A DNA stretch of 64,000 bases from CAUJGP01 sp964612425 (GTDB lineage: Bacteria > Bdellovibrionota > Bdellovibrionia > Bdellovibrionales > Bdellovibrionaceae). The stretch is taken from assembly GCA_964612425.1 (NCBI GenBank), contig CAZTDX010000009.1, positions 4,335 to 68,334 on the forward strand, given 5' to 3'. Shown in pieces: positions 26,025-35,217 of this stretch (its first letter is position 1; each line of letters starts with the position of its first letter). A program made the translations under genes and the position numbers. The notes beneath the pieces are model-generated. The model was not told the DNA's origin. It made no database searches and saw only the letters and a program-made list of their open reading frames with translations.

Positions 26025-28409
26025 TTATTGGCATGCTTCGCAGAGTTCAGGATTCTCCAGAGAGCACGTCACAGCCTCTTGGTCCGTATAAACTTTTTCT
26101 GTTGATTTCTTAACAGTTGTTTTATTGATGTTGGTTGCAGGTCTTGAACGTAAATAGTACGTTGTTTTAACCCCTCGCTTCCAAGCATACATATACATGG
26201 ATGAAAGCTTTCCAATGGTTGGGCTTTCTGAAAATAAGTTTAAGCTCTGACTTTGGTCAATGTATGGTCCACGATCTGCGGCCATATCAATTAACGACTT
26301 CATTGGAATTTCCCAAACAGTGCGGAAAATTTCTTTGAGTTGAGGAGGAATGGCCGCTAAATTTTGGATGCTTCCTTCGGCCAATTTAATTTCATTACGA
26401 ACCTCTTCATTCCAAAGTCCCAGTGTTTTTAATTCTTTCACTAAATACTTATTAATTTGTAAAAATTCTCCAGAGAGAGTTTCACGCTTAAAAAGGTTAG
26501 AGATTTGGGGCTCAATGGCTTCATAACAACCCACTAACGTAGCAATCGTTGCCGTGGGAGCAATAGCAATCATTAAGGAATTTCGTAAACCATGCTTTTT
26601 AATTTTTTCACGAAGTGCATTCCAACGCGCTGTTTGTGTGGGCTGAACACCCCACAAATCCATTTGTAAGTGTCCCTGTGCTGCACGAGTGAGTTCAAAA
26701 CCTTCATGATGTCCACTTTTTTCAGCCAATTCCGCACTGGTAGAAAGCGCATTAAAATAAATCTCCTCTTGAATGCGCGAAGATAGTTTCTGAGCTTCGG
26801 CAGAATCAAAAGGGAGTTTCAATTGAAAGAAAACATCTTGTAAACCCATCACGCCAAGACCTACGGGTCTCCAGCGGCGATTAGAACTTTCTGCTGTTCC
26901 AATGGGGTAGAAATTAATATCCACCACACGATCAAGATATTTAACGGCTGCTTTTACTGTGCGGCCAAGTTTATCAAAGTCAAATTGTCCATCAGTAATA
27001 TGTCTTGAAAGATTGACAGAGCCCAAGTTACAAACGGCTGTTTCTTTTTCGCTAGTGATTTCTAAAATTTCAGTGCAAAGATTAGAGAGATGAACCGTAG
27101 CGCCAGTGGCTCCCGTCTGATTGCATTTTAAGTTACTAGCATCTTTAAACGTCATCCAACCATTTCCCGTTTGAGCGAGGGTTTTCATCATGCGCGAATA
27201 AAGATCCCGTGCGGGAACTTGTTTTTGTGCAAGCCCTTTAGCTTCGGCTTCGATGTAGGCTTTTTCAAAATCCTCTCCGTAAAGTTCAATCAATTGTGGA
27301 ACCTTTGACGGATCAAAGAGAGACCATGCTTGATCGGCTTCCACTCGCTTCATAAAAAGATCTGGAACCCAATTGGCTAAATTTAAATTGTAAGTGCGTT
27401 TTGCTTCATCGCCCGTGTTGTCACGAAGCTCAAGAAACTCTTCAATATCAGCATGCCAAGTCTCAAGATAAACACAGGCAGCTCCTTTGCGCTTTCCACC
27501 TTGGTTTACGGCAGCCACACTGGAGTCTAAAGTTTTAAGCCATGGAATAATTCCATTAGAGTGACCATTGGTTCCTTTAATTAATGAACCCCGTGAGCGA
27601 ACGCGATGGTAAGCCAGCCCAATTCCACCTGCAAATTTTGAAAGAAGAGCTACATCCATATACTTTTCGTAGATAGATTTTAAATCATCTTGGGGAGAAT
27701 CAAGGAGGTAGCAAGACGACATTTGTGGACGTAACGTGCCGGAGTTAAAAAGTGTCGGTGTTGATGGCATGTAGTCGAGCGATGAAATTAAATAATAAAG
27801 TTCAATAGCTTCAGTTACGGTGTTTGATAAACCGCAAGCCACACGCATAAAGAAATATTGTGGAGTTTCAAAAACCTGACGCGTCGTTGGGTTTTTAAGT
27901 AAATAACGATCATAGACAGTTCTTAATCCAAAATACTCAAAGCGATCCGTGCGATAGGGCTCGATGGCTGCGCAAAGTTCTGCTTTGTGCTGATCTACAA
28001 AGTGCGCTGTCGCCTCAGAGATAAGTCCAGAGCTTTTTCCAAAAAGAATGCTATCTGCAAAACTTTTGATTTTTTGTGAGCGAACTTCTTCGTCGATGTA
28101 GGTCGCAAGAAGACGAGCTGCTAATTTACTGTATTCAGGCTCTTCTCCAATAAGCAGTGAAGCCGTTTGAATAGAAAGATTATCCAGCTCGTTGGTGGTT
28201 GCGCCGTCATAGAGTCCACTGATCGCTTTGGTAGCTACTCGTAGTGGGTCCACTTGTGTGAGTCCCTGGCAACAACCACGGACACGTTCAACAATCTTGG
28301 TGACGTCAACGGGTTCGAGTGATCCATCTCTTTTTCTGACCCTCATCATAGGGGCATGGCTTTGTGTGTTTATAGTCTTACTGACTTGGTTTGGCTCTAA
28401 ATGAGTCAT
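26025..28409 (-). CDS. nrdA: Ribonucleoside-diphosphate reductase subunit alpha
   Basis: Catalytic subunit that reduces NDPs to dNDPs. An ATP-cone allosteric domain lies at the N-terminus (VRKRDGSLEPVDVTKIVERV), followed by the ten-stranded barrel with active-site segments MSSCYLL, CNLGSVNLSRH and LCTEI. The C-terminal pair of cysteines (CEACQ) re-reduces the active site. The protein is about 794 residues. The open frame begins 13 codons earlier, but AAGGAGG lies seven bases before the ATG at 28409. It is in an operon with nrdB. Confidence 0.97.
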   Translation of the reverse strand: MTHLEPNQVSKTINTQSHAPMMRVRKRDGSLEPVDVTKIVERVRGCCQGLTQVDPLRVATKAISGLYDGATTNELDNLSIQTASLLIGEEPEYSKLAARLLATYIDEEVRSQKIKSFADSILFGKSSGLISEATAHFVDQHKAELCAAIEPYRTDRFEYFGLRTVYDRYLLKNPTTRQVFETPQYFFMRVACGLSNTVTEAIELYYLISSLDYMPSTPTLFNSGTLRPQMSSCYLLDSPQDDLKSIYEKYMDVALLSKFAGGIGLAYHRVRSRGSLIKGTNGHSNGIIPWLKTLDSSVAAVNQGGKRKGAACVYLETWHADIEEFLELRDNTGDEAKRTYNLNLANWVPDLFMKRVEADQAWSLFDPSKVPQLIELYGEDFEKAYIEAEAKGLAQKQVPARDLYSRMMKTLAQTGNGWMTFKDASNLKCNQTGATGATVHLSNLCTEILEITSEKETAVCNLGSVNLSRHITDGQFDFDKLGRTVKAAVKYLDRVVDINFYPIGTAESSNRRWRPVGLGVMGLQDVFFQLKLPFDSAEAQKLSSRIQEEIYFNALSTSAELAEKSGHHEGFELTRAAQGHLQMDLWGVQPTQTARWNALREKIKKHGLRNSLMIAIAPTATIATLVGCYEAIEPQISNLFKRETLSGEFLQINKYLVKELKTLGLWNEEVRNEIKLAEGSIQNLAAIPPQLKEIFRTVWEIPMKSLIDMAADRGPYIDQSQSLNLFSESPTIGKLSSMYMYAWKRGVKTTYYLRSRPATNINKTTVKKSTEKVYTDQEAVTCSLENPELCEACQ

Positions 28410-29066
28410 CGTTTTCCTCCTTGAGTGTTCATTCAATAAAATAAGCAAAAGAAATCCCTTTTTTCGACTTTACTAAATCGAAAACCACCATCTCCTGAGC
28501 AACTTATTTTATAAGTTATATTCTTAAGATTCTGCTGAAAAAGGCCGACTTCTTTGTTGAAAAAGTTTAAATCTCACTCAACGTAGAGGAACTACGTCTT
28601 GTTCGATTTAAATCTTTTCCGCCTCGAATTAGGCATTTTTGAGCAGAATCTGTTTAGGTTCTATTTTACTTCAAACAGTTCCTATTTATAGAATCACCTA
28701 CTAGATATAGTATAAGCTCTATCTTTAAACCTCAACAGTTAGGTTTAATTGATGAAGTGTTCCAATTTACTAAGGCTCGACCTTTTTCTGGTTTCAGTCA
28801 AATTTTTCAAAAAAAATTTTTAACTTTTCGCAAGGTGCGATGAAAAACGGGGCATGAATGATGAAAATATATCAATAACACTACTCATCACCACTAGTTT
28901 TAAGATGACAATAATCATGACTTCATTCAAATGCGCAAAAATTGCGCCCACAAAACGTGCTGAAAAAATAATAAAATTAGCTAAGTCATTATTGAGGGAA
29001 TGGAGTTTGCGAATAAATCTGCGTACAACTCACGTTACTTCGCAATAAATAATAACTATTTGAGAA
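28410..29066. other. Intergenic region with hairpin repeat and degraded sequence
   Basis: 657 bp between nrdA and the truncated beta-propeller gene. It contains repeat copy B at 28527-28651. The rest has short frames in all three phases on the plus strand and no convincing gene. It may include eroded 5' sequence of the beta-propeller gene, but I could not align any of it to that family. Confidence 0.55.
28527..28651. repeat. Dispersed ~125-bp hairpin repeat, copy B
   Basis: This is the inverted-orientation counterpart of the element at 17101-17226. Its termini AGATTCTGCT and AGCAGAATCT pair perfectly although they differ from those of copy A at three positions per arm. The conserved interior includes GCCTCGAATTAGGC-like and TTTAAATC segments and the CTACG-loop-CGTAG apex. 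It lies upstream of nrdA in non-coding DNA. Confidence 0.9.
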
Positions 29067-30077
29067 TTGATTCGGCTGAGAATCTTGATAAGAGGCGATC
29101 ATTTCCGAGGAGCTACAGCCATCAAAGATCGATACTCGGTTTTATATAATAATGAAGTGCTCTTTTTAGCGATAACGAAAAGAGATAAAATAAGCTTTCT
29201 GAATACGAATCAAGTCATTGCTTTTAAAAATGAATTCAATGGAGAAACGTCTGGTGCTGAAAAAAAGTTTATGTTTGAAGGGGAGTCTGAAATATTCGGA
29301 AAAATGGAAGATATTAGAGCCGTTAACTTTCAAAAAAGAGAACAAGAATTATATGCCTATGTTGTTACTTTTGAAAAAACGGACCCTCTCTTTGTAATAA
29401 ACATCTCCAATCCAAAGCAAATTAAAATACTTTCCGAACTCAAAGTCCCTGGTTTTTCAACTCAATTAAGCTCATTAAAAGAATCACTTCTCCTTGGGAT
29501 TGGATATGATGCGAAGGCTGACTATGGATTTTCCTGGTTTGGAGGAATTAAACTTTCTTTATTTGATATAGGCGAATTGGCAAAACCATTAGAGCTTGAC
29601 TATAAAATTTTTGGTTCAAGAGGAAGTTTTTCTGAAGTCACAGCTAATCCCAAGGCGATTATGAGATCAAAAGACTTATCAGCATTGGCCTTCCCTCTCG
29701 TTGTTTATACAAAATCTGAATCTCAAGACCCTTGGGTATTTGGAGGTCAATTAGAATTTGCAGGAGTAACTATCATAAATGTCACTCAGCAAAATACTTT
29801 TTTAGAAAAGGGGCGTCTCTCGCATTCAAATTGGAGAATCAAATACTGTGGTGAAGATTTTTCGGGTGCAGGAATGGGAGGGTGGTGGTTCGGAAATAAC
29901 ACTTCTGGAGATATTCAGCGTATCATTGAAGAACAAGATCGCTACATTACATTTTCACGCTTTGGAGTAAAAGCTTATCAAACTCAAAATTTAGATTTGA
30001 TTATGGAGGTTGAGTTTCCCAATAATGACAGTAGTCAGTGTTTGGGTTTTAATGGTACCCCCAGGAGTCAGTGGTAA
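29067..30077 (+). pseudogene. 5'-truncated secreted beta-propeller protein
   Basis: 336 residues matching the C-terminal half of the secreted beta-propeller family (PF09826-like). Recognisable segments are YVVTFEKTDPLFVINISNPKQ, LSELKVPGFSTQL, LLGIGYDAKADYG, IKLSLFDIG, GSRGSFSEVTANPKAIM and the closing FSRFGVKAYQT. Full-length members are about 600-700 residues with a signal peptide and an early Asp/Glu-rich N-terminal propeller half. Here the frame opens with a TTG and has neither a signal peptide nor those blades. So it is most likely a remnant of a deletion or frameshift, unless a start lies further upstream in another frame. Confidence 0.65.
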
Positions 30078-30102
30078 TCCTCTACAATTTAAAACATAAG
30101 TC

Positions 30103-30138
30103 AGAGCTAGAGAACCATAAAGCTCTCTAGCTCTTGTT
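30103..30138. terminator. Bidirectional hairpin between convergent genes
   Basis: AGAGCTAGAGA (30103-30113) pairs perfectly with TCTCTAGCTCT (30124-30134) around a ten-base loop. It lies between the ends of the beta-propeller remnant and the M14 carboxypeptidase gene. The following T-tracts are weak on both strands, so it could serve either direction. Confidence 0.6.
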
Positions 30139-30142
30139 CAAA

Positions 30143-31195
30143 TTAGTTAAAAGACTCTAAGAAAGTCCAGATCATTTCTCGGGCCTCATTCACAACACTT
30201 GGGATTTGGCTATAGTTGGGAATTTTTTCGTTTCCTAACTCAGCAGCAATAGCTTGAGTTCCGTGCTTCCAATAAAAATAATCCGCACTACTTCCTTTTG
30301 CGATATAAATGGTAGTGGAAATTTGTCCCGCAGTGTAATGATTTTCTCGTGCCATAGATTGTACGAGTCGATCAAAAAAGTTGACGTCATTGACTGGAGG
30401 AGGCGTTTTTGTGTATCCCCATGGGTACATCACTAATTTTCCGAAAGCATGTAGATCGAGTGATGCTTTGAAGTTCATCTTTCCAGTCAAATCCATTAGT
30501 GAATTAATAACATCCACGCGACTTGGGTTACTTTCCTTTTCTGGCCAAGGAAAACTGCGGTTAGGGTCAGCGCCATTAACATAGCGCTCGCGCTGTTCAA
30601 AACTATCAGGACTTACAACAGGAATAAAATAAAGATCGTTATTCTCAATGATCTTGCTTAAACGATCATTTTTTTGATAACCATCAAGTAATTCATTGAT
30701 TAACCTAAAAAGTACTTCAGTCGTGATAAGCTCATCCCCATGAGTTGCCGCTGTTACCAACAATTTTGGTTTATTAGACTCAGGAGTTGTTGAAATTTTT
30801 AAATAATACAGATTTCGTCCTCCTGCTGAAGTACCATAAGTTTCCAAATGGGTGAGACCACGGTATTTTGTTGTATAAGCTTTAAGATCAGTCTCAACAT
30901 CAGAAAAATTGCGATACTTATTATCACTTAAGCTAAGATTAAAAAGGTCTTGGGCATGAATGTCACTCTGTAAGAGAACTGCTTGTGGAGCCAGTTTTAA
31001 AAATTCTTTTTCTTGTGTATTTAAAACAAGAACTTCGTAGCCCTCTGGAAGTTTTTTGACGACTTCAAAGTGACTTGCAATGGTGTCCATGACCTTGGTG
31101 CTATCTGGTTTTACAAAGTAGCTTCGAATCAATTCGGCAGCGACTGACGCTTGTGAAATCCAAATAAACGTTATTAATATGAGATGCTTTAACAT
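30143..31195 (-). CDS. Secreted M14 zinc carboxypeptidase
   Basis: About 350 residues with a signal peptide (LKHLILITFIWISQASVAA). The M14 catalytic features are THGDE (the HxxE zinc ligands), DPNRSFPW (substrate Arg), SLDLHAF (third zinc His) and AELGNEK (general-base Glu region). It removes C-terminal residues from peptides in the periplasm or medium. The frame extends five codons to a TTG inside the GGGGGG ribosome site, so the ATG at 31195 is taken as start. It is monocistronic. Confidence 0.9.
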   Translation of the reverse strand: MLKHLILITFIWISQASVAAELIRSYFVKPDSTKVMDTIASHFEVVKKLPEGYEVLVLNTQEKEFLKLAPQAVLLQSDIHAQDLFNLSLSDNKYRNFSDVETDLKAYTTKYRGLTHLETYGTSAGGRNLYYLKISTTPESNKPKLLVTAATHGDELITTEVLFRLINELLDGYQKNDRLSKIIENNDLYFIPVVSPDSFEQRERYVNGADPNRSFPWPEKESNPSRVDVINSLMDLTGKMNFKASLDLHAFGKLVMYPWGYTKTPPPVNDVNFFDRLVQSMARENHYTAGQISTTIYIAKGSSADYFYWKHGTQAIAAELGNEKIPNYSQIPSVVNEAREMIWTFLESFN

Positions 31196-31390
31196 AATTT
31201 CCCCCCTCAAGAAAATTAAATATGTTTATAAATCTGCGAAGGCACTTCATTGTAACCATCACACATTTAGGTAAATTTATAATGTACTAGGAAGTCTTAT
31301 GTCCAAGAGATTTAAATAAAACTTAAATATAAAAGGGATGTGACTCGGTCAGTTATCTTACTGAGATTCGCTTTTACAGATGAATACAAT

Positions 31391-31810
31391 TTAACTCAAG
31401 GTTGATTCGAGCAGGTTAATTAATGTAGCAAATCGCATAGGTTTATATATAAAGATATCCATTCCACTTTGGATACTTTTAATTCTGTTTTCAGTAGAGG
31501 AATGAGCACAAAGTGCAATTATCTTGGTTGGTGATGTGTTAGAGCTAAGTTCAAATTGTCTGATTTTTATAGATGTTTCAAAACCATTAATTATTGGCAA
31601 TAAACAATCTAAAAAAATGATGTTATATTGATTTTTTTGTGCTAGTTCAACGGCATCTTTCCCATTATTTGTAAAATCGCATTGTAGTTGAATCATACTA
31701 AAGAGGGTGGCTATTGCTATTTGGCTCACTTCATCACCATCAGCAACCAATATTTTAGTATCAGCAAGTTTTAGTTTTTTAATTAATAAAGCAATCTTAT
31801 CATTTTCCAT
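31391..31810 (-). CDS. Single-domain response regulator
   Basis: 139 residues forming only a receiver domain. The acidic pair is DGDE (about 24-27), the phospho-acceptor is D68 in IIFLDCLLP and the conserved Lys is K123 in IYKPMRF. There is no output domain, so it probably acts as a phosphotransfer intermediate or by protein binding, in the manner of Spo0F or CheY. It is divergent from an OmpR-type regulator gene 203 bp away, and no kinase is adjacent. Confidence 0.88.
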   Translation of the reverse strand: MENDKIALLIKKLKLADTKILVADGDEVSQIAIATLFSMIQLQCDFTNNGKDAVELAQKNQYNIIFLDCLLPIINGFETSIKIRQFELSSNTSPTKIIALCAHSSTENRIKSIQSGMDIFIYKPMRFATLINLLESTLS

Positions 31811-32013
31811 ATTCTATAATATCCTTACGCAGTATTAAGCATGTTATAGAAATGTTTCAAAATTGAGATTCAATCATAACTTTTTTGTTAAAATTTGAAA
31901 ATTTCCTATGATATGAATCAATTTGAGATCCATTTAGGCCAAATGTTTATTTTTTTGTCAAAATGTTCTATACTTTTTAGTGAATACTTAAAACTAAACT
32001 TAAGAGGCGCAGA

Positions 32014-32724
32014 ATGCCAAACTCAGTGACAAAAAATGTTTTAGTAGTTGAGGATTGCCCCATTCAACAAAAGCTCTATGAAAAAACTCTTAAGGAATTT
32101 AATCTTTGGTTTTCTAAATCAGAACTAGAATCTCTAACTTTAATTTCTAAAAACCATTTTGACTTATTGATTGTGGATGTTGAGTTAGATCCTGGAAATG
32201 GAATTGACTTATGTCGAAGTGTAAAAAAAGATCCTGCAACTGAAGAAATTCCATTACTATTAGTATCAGGAAAAAGCGAAATTGGAGATGTTTTATTAGC
32301 GTTTGATGGAGGGGCGGATGATTATATTAGAAAACCATTTCATCCACTGGAATTAAAAGCACGCATAAAAGCGTTATTAAAACGCTCTTACCGAGAAGAA
32401 TCGAATCAATTTGAAATGGAAGCCGGACCGTTCAAATTAGATACAAAAACACTTAAATTAACAATACAAAATGAAAATTATTCTGCTTCTCAATTAGTAA
32501 TGACAGCTGCGGAATTTAGACTCTTTAGCTATTTCATTAAAAACAAAGACGTTGTTTTAAGTCGTAATCAAATCCTTGAAGGCGTTTGGGGTAATTCTAA
32601 TTATGTAACTGATCGAACTGTCGATGCCAAAATTTCAAATCTTAGAAAAAAAATAGAACCCTGTGGTCGTTATTTAAAATCAATCTATGGGTATGGTTAT
32701 AAGTTATCAACTCGATTAGACTGA
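32014..32724 (+). CDS. OmpR/PhoB-family response regulator
   Basis: 236 residues. The receiver domain has VVEDCP, D55 in LLIVDVELDPG and K107 in IRKPF. It is followed by a winged-helix DNA-binding domain (about 135-234) ending in the typical SNLRKKIEPCGRYLKSIYGYGYKL. There is no cognate kinase beside it. The 203-bp gap to the single-domain regulator contains a TATACT -10-like box but no convincing -35 element. It probably activates or represses nearby or distant targets. Confidence 0.93.
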   Translation: MPNSVTKNVLVVEDCPIQQKLYEKTLKEFNLWFSKSELESLTLISKNHFDLLIVDVELDPGNGIDLCRSVKKDPATEEIPLLLVSGKSEIGDVLLAFDGGADDYIRKPFHPLELKARIKALLKRSYREESNQFEMEAGPFKLDTKTLKLTIQNENYSASQLVMTAAEFRLFSYFIKNKDVVLSRNQILEGVWGNSNYVTDRTVDAKISNLRKKIEPCGRYLKSIYGYGYKLSTRLD

Positions 32725-32902
32725 TAGGAGATTCTTAATTTTTATCAACATTTTAACGCGTACTCTTTATCTTGTAACATAATATATCTTATCAGCAACT
32801 TTTGTTTACCCTAAATTCTACATAATTTCGTTTTGAATTTCAAAATTAGCTCAGAGTTTCTTTTAAAAATGCCGATAACAAGTTGGAATCGTGAGGAATT
32901 TT

Positions 32903-33796
32903 GTGAGAATTTTGATTTTGGGTGGTCTAGGTATGATTGGCCATCAAATATACTCGACTTTAAGTCAAGAATTTACACAAGTAAAAGTGTGTATCAGAAA
33001 GTCTGCGGCTCATGCCCTCAAACTTGGGGTGTTTAATCCAATTCATGTTGTAGACAATATTGATTTACTCAATCAAAGAACCCTTGAGTATGCCCTTAAA
33101 AATGTTAATCCCGATCTCATCATAAACTGTGCTGGTAGCACTTTAGCAAAAACAAAGACCCTTGTTCCTTCTGATATTATTGAGTTGAATGCACTTTTTC
33201 CTCAAAGATTGTACGAATGGTGTCTAAACCACAGCGCCTATTTAATTCATTTTAGTAACGACGAAGTTTTTGAAGGGAGAGATTTTCCCTACGATGAAGA
33301 TTCGCTCCCTGATTCTCGAACCATTTACGGTAGATCAAAAGCCCTTGGTGAAATCAATGGGCCCCAGTGTTTAACATTGAGATCCTCTATCTTAGGTCCA
33401 GAATTAGAAAATCCAACAGAAATTTTTTCTAAATTGCTGCAAGACCCTACTCAAAATGTGGCCGTGTCTAAACAAGATTTTTATTGTGGAGTTTCAACTT
33501 TATACTTATCTAAATTAGTAACACAATTTATCCGCCAGGGTTTACCTTTTTCAGGCCTTTTTCAAATAGCCTCACAACCTATATCTGAATGGGATTTAAT
33601 GCATTTAATGAAAAAGCAATTTGGATGGGATTTAAAAATAAACGAACTACCAGGCACAACACACAAGAATAAAATTCTCAGCAATCAAAAGTTCATTCAA
33701 CGTTGGAATGATATGCCACCTCGGTGGTCAGATATGATTTATGAAATATACAAAAATATCGAAGAAAACGCTTCTTCCTATAGGGCAATTTCTTAA
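32903..33796 (+). CDS. Sugar-nucleotide reductase, RmlD-like SDR
   Basis: Extended SDR of about 297 residues with the Rossmann motif LGGLGMIGHQIYSTL at the start, INCAGSTLAKT, a FSNDEVFEG segment and the catalytic YGRSK (YxxxK). This pattern fits dTDP-4-dehydrorhamnose reductase (RmlD) or related epimerases, but no RmlABC genes are near, so the precise reaction is unknown. The frame starts at GTG 32891; a second GTG at 32903 has AGGA five bases ahead and begins just before the Rossmann strand, so it is preferred. Confidence 0.82.
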   Translation: MRILILGGLGMIGHQIYSTLSQEFTQVKVCIRKSAAHALKLGVFNPIHVVDNIDLLNQRTLEYALKNVNPDLIINCAGSTLAKTKTLVPSDIIELNALFPQRLYEWCLNHSAYLIHFSNDEVFEGRDFPYDEDSLPDSRTIYGRSKALGEINGPQCLTLRSSILGPELENPTEIFSKLLQDPTQNVAVSKQDFYCGVSTLYLSKLVTQFIRQGLPFSGLFQIASQPISEWDLMHLMKKQFGWDLKINELPGTTHKNKILSNQKFIQRWNDMPPRWSDMIYEIYKNIEENASSYRAIS

Positions 33797-33847
33797 CAAT
33801 AAGTAGCTTCTTGACCCCAAGAACATACATCTATAGGCTAAATAAAT

Positions 33848-34468
33848 ATGAATACAAAAAAAATAACTATTATTTTTAGCTTAGTAATCACGATTTTTAT
33901 ACATTTTATTGATAATGCTAAGGCCGCTGAGACTGCCATTAAATTTTATTTTAACAATGAGGAAATTACCAAAGTTTTAGATTTTTACTCTCGGGCTTCA
34001 GGTCAGAAAATGATCATAGACTCAAGCGTTCGAGGAAAAGTTTATATTCTGAATCCAGAGGCTGTAGAATTAAGTGAAGCTTTTAATCAAATTTCAAAAG
34101 CATTAGCCATGAATAGTTTTGCGATTGTTCGTGAAAGTGACACCCTTGTTGTGCGTCCGGTAAAGCAAATTCAACGAAGCCTTATTGAGGTGGGTGCTGA
34201 ATTACCAATTCCAAAACCAGAGCGAATGTTTTCTTGGGTCGTAACGTTACAACACGTTCCAGTCAGCGTTGTCAGTAAAGAATTAAGAAATCTCAGTTCT
34301 AAGGACGGTGAAATGACAATTTTAAACGAAAATAATCAAATTATTTTTGTTGATTGGGTTAGCAATCTCTATCGAATTCGCGAGCTCATTAAACAAATTG
34401 ATCTTCCTAAAAATCCAAATCTTGAAAAAACCTTGAAAGAATATAAAGACTCCAATAAGAAAAAGTAA
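33848..34468 (+). CDS. Secretin N-domain protein without secretin channel
   Basis: 206 residues with a signal peptide (IIFSLVITIFIHFIDNAKAA). Two repeats resemble the periplasmic N0 and N1 domains of type II/III/IV secretins: ITKVLDFYSRASGQKMIIDSSVRGKVYI, then a second ring-building domain ending in FVDWVSNLYRIRELIKQID. It stops there, with no C-terminal secretin beta-barrel. It could be a periplasmic adaptor or pilotin-like partner, or a truncated secretin. Its stop overlaps the RNase H start (TAATG), so the two are coupled. Confidence 0.7.
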   Translation: MNTKKITIIFSLVITIFIHFIDNAKAAETAIKFYFNNEEITKVLDFYSRASGQKMIIDSSVRGKVYILNPEAVELSEAFNQISKALAMNSFAIVRESDTLVVRPVKQIQRSLIEVGAELPIPKPERMFSWVVTLQHVPVSVVSKELRNLSSKDGEMTILNENNQIIFVDWVSNLYRIRELIKQIDLPKNPNLEKTLKEYKDSNKKK

Positions 34469-35217
34469 TGGAAATATTGCAAAATATGTTACAATCCGAA
34501 GACTCAACATTTATTATTTATTCCGATGGCGCCTGTTCGGGAAACCCAGGACCAGGAGGGTGGGCTTGCATTTTGAAAACACCAGATGGCCGCGTGTTAG
34601 AAAAATCTGGCTACTCCCCGTCCACCACGAACAATCGTATGGAAATGTCCGGCGCACTTTATGCTCTATTATCACTACCTACAAAGGCTAATGCTATTGT
34701 CCTTACGGATTCATCCTATCTCATTCGAGGAATCACCCAATGGGTTTTTGGTTGGATGAGGCGCGATTGGAAAAATGCTGAAGGTGCCGAAGTTCTCAAT
34801 AAAGATCTTTGGCAAGAGTTACTCAAAGCGACTAAAGGAAAAAAAATTGAATGGCGCTACATTCCAGGACACAAGGGATTTGCTGGAAATGAACGCGTGG
34901 ATCAATTGGCCGTCGCCGAATCAATGCGCCAACCCCTCTACCCTTTCTCTGGTACCTTGTCTGATTACCCTTATGCAATTCTACCACTCCCAGAAAAATT
35001 TCCGATCCCAGAAATGAAAAAAAATGGGAATTCTCAAAAGAAGGAAAATAATTTTTATTTAAGTCTGGTCAATGGTATCTTGGAACGCCATCAAACCTGG
35101 GATCAGTGCCAGCGTAAAGTCAAAGGAGTTTCTCAAGCTCGTTTTAAAAAAGTGAGCTCAGAAGCTGAAGCCCAAGAAACTTTGAAGAGCTGGGGTCTTG
35201 ATCCTAAAGCCATTTAG
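34468..35217 (+). CDS. rnhA: Ribonuclease HI with C-terminal hybrid-binding domain
   Basis: 249 residues. The N-terminal ~155 are RNase HI with all four acidic active-site residues: D20 (YSDGACSGNPGPGG), E59 (NRMEM), D81 (LTDSS) and D145 (NERVDQ). A linker leads to a C-terminal ~45-residue module (FYLSLVNGILERHQTWDQC, then KGVSQARFKKVSSEAEA) that looks like the RNA/DNA hybrid-binding (cauli_VI) domain of eukaryotic RNase H1. There that domain is N-terminal; here it is at the opposite end. It cleaves the RNA of RNA:DNA hybrids and overlaps the preceding secretin-like gene by one base. Confidence 0.92.
   Translation: MEILQNMLQSEDSTFIIYSDGACSGNPGPGGWACILKTPDGRVLEKSGYSPSTTNNRMEMSGALYALLSLPTKANAIVLTDSSYLIRGITQWVFGWMRRDWKNAEGAEVLNKDLWQELLKATKGKKIEWRYIPGHKGFAGNERVDQLAVAESMRQPLYPFSGTLSDYPYAILPLPEKFPIPEMKKNGNSQKKENNFYLSLVNGILERHQTWDQCQRKVKGVSQARFKKVSSEAEAQETLKSWGLDPKAI

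Noticed and set aside
28854..29048. 64-residue plus-strand ORF upstream of the beta-propeller remnant
   Set aside because: No ribosome site, low complexity and no match to the missing N-terminal half of the propeller protein.
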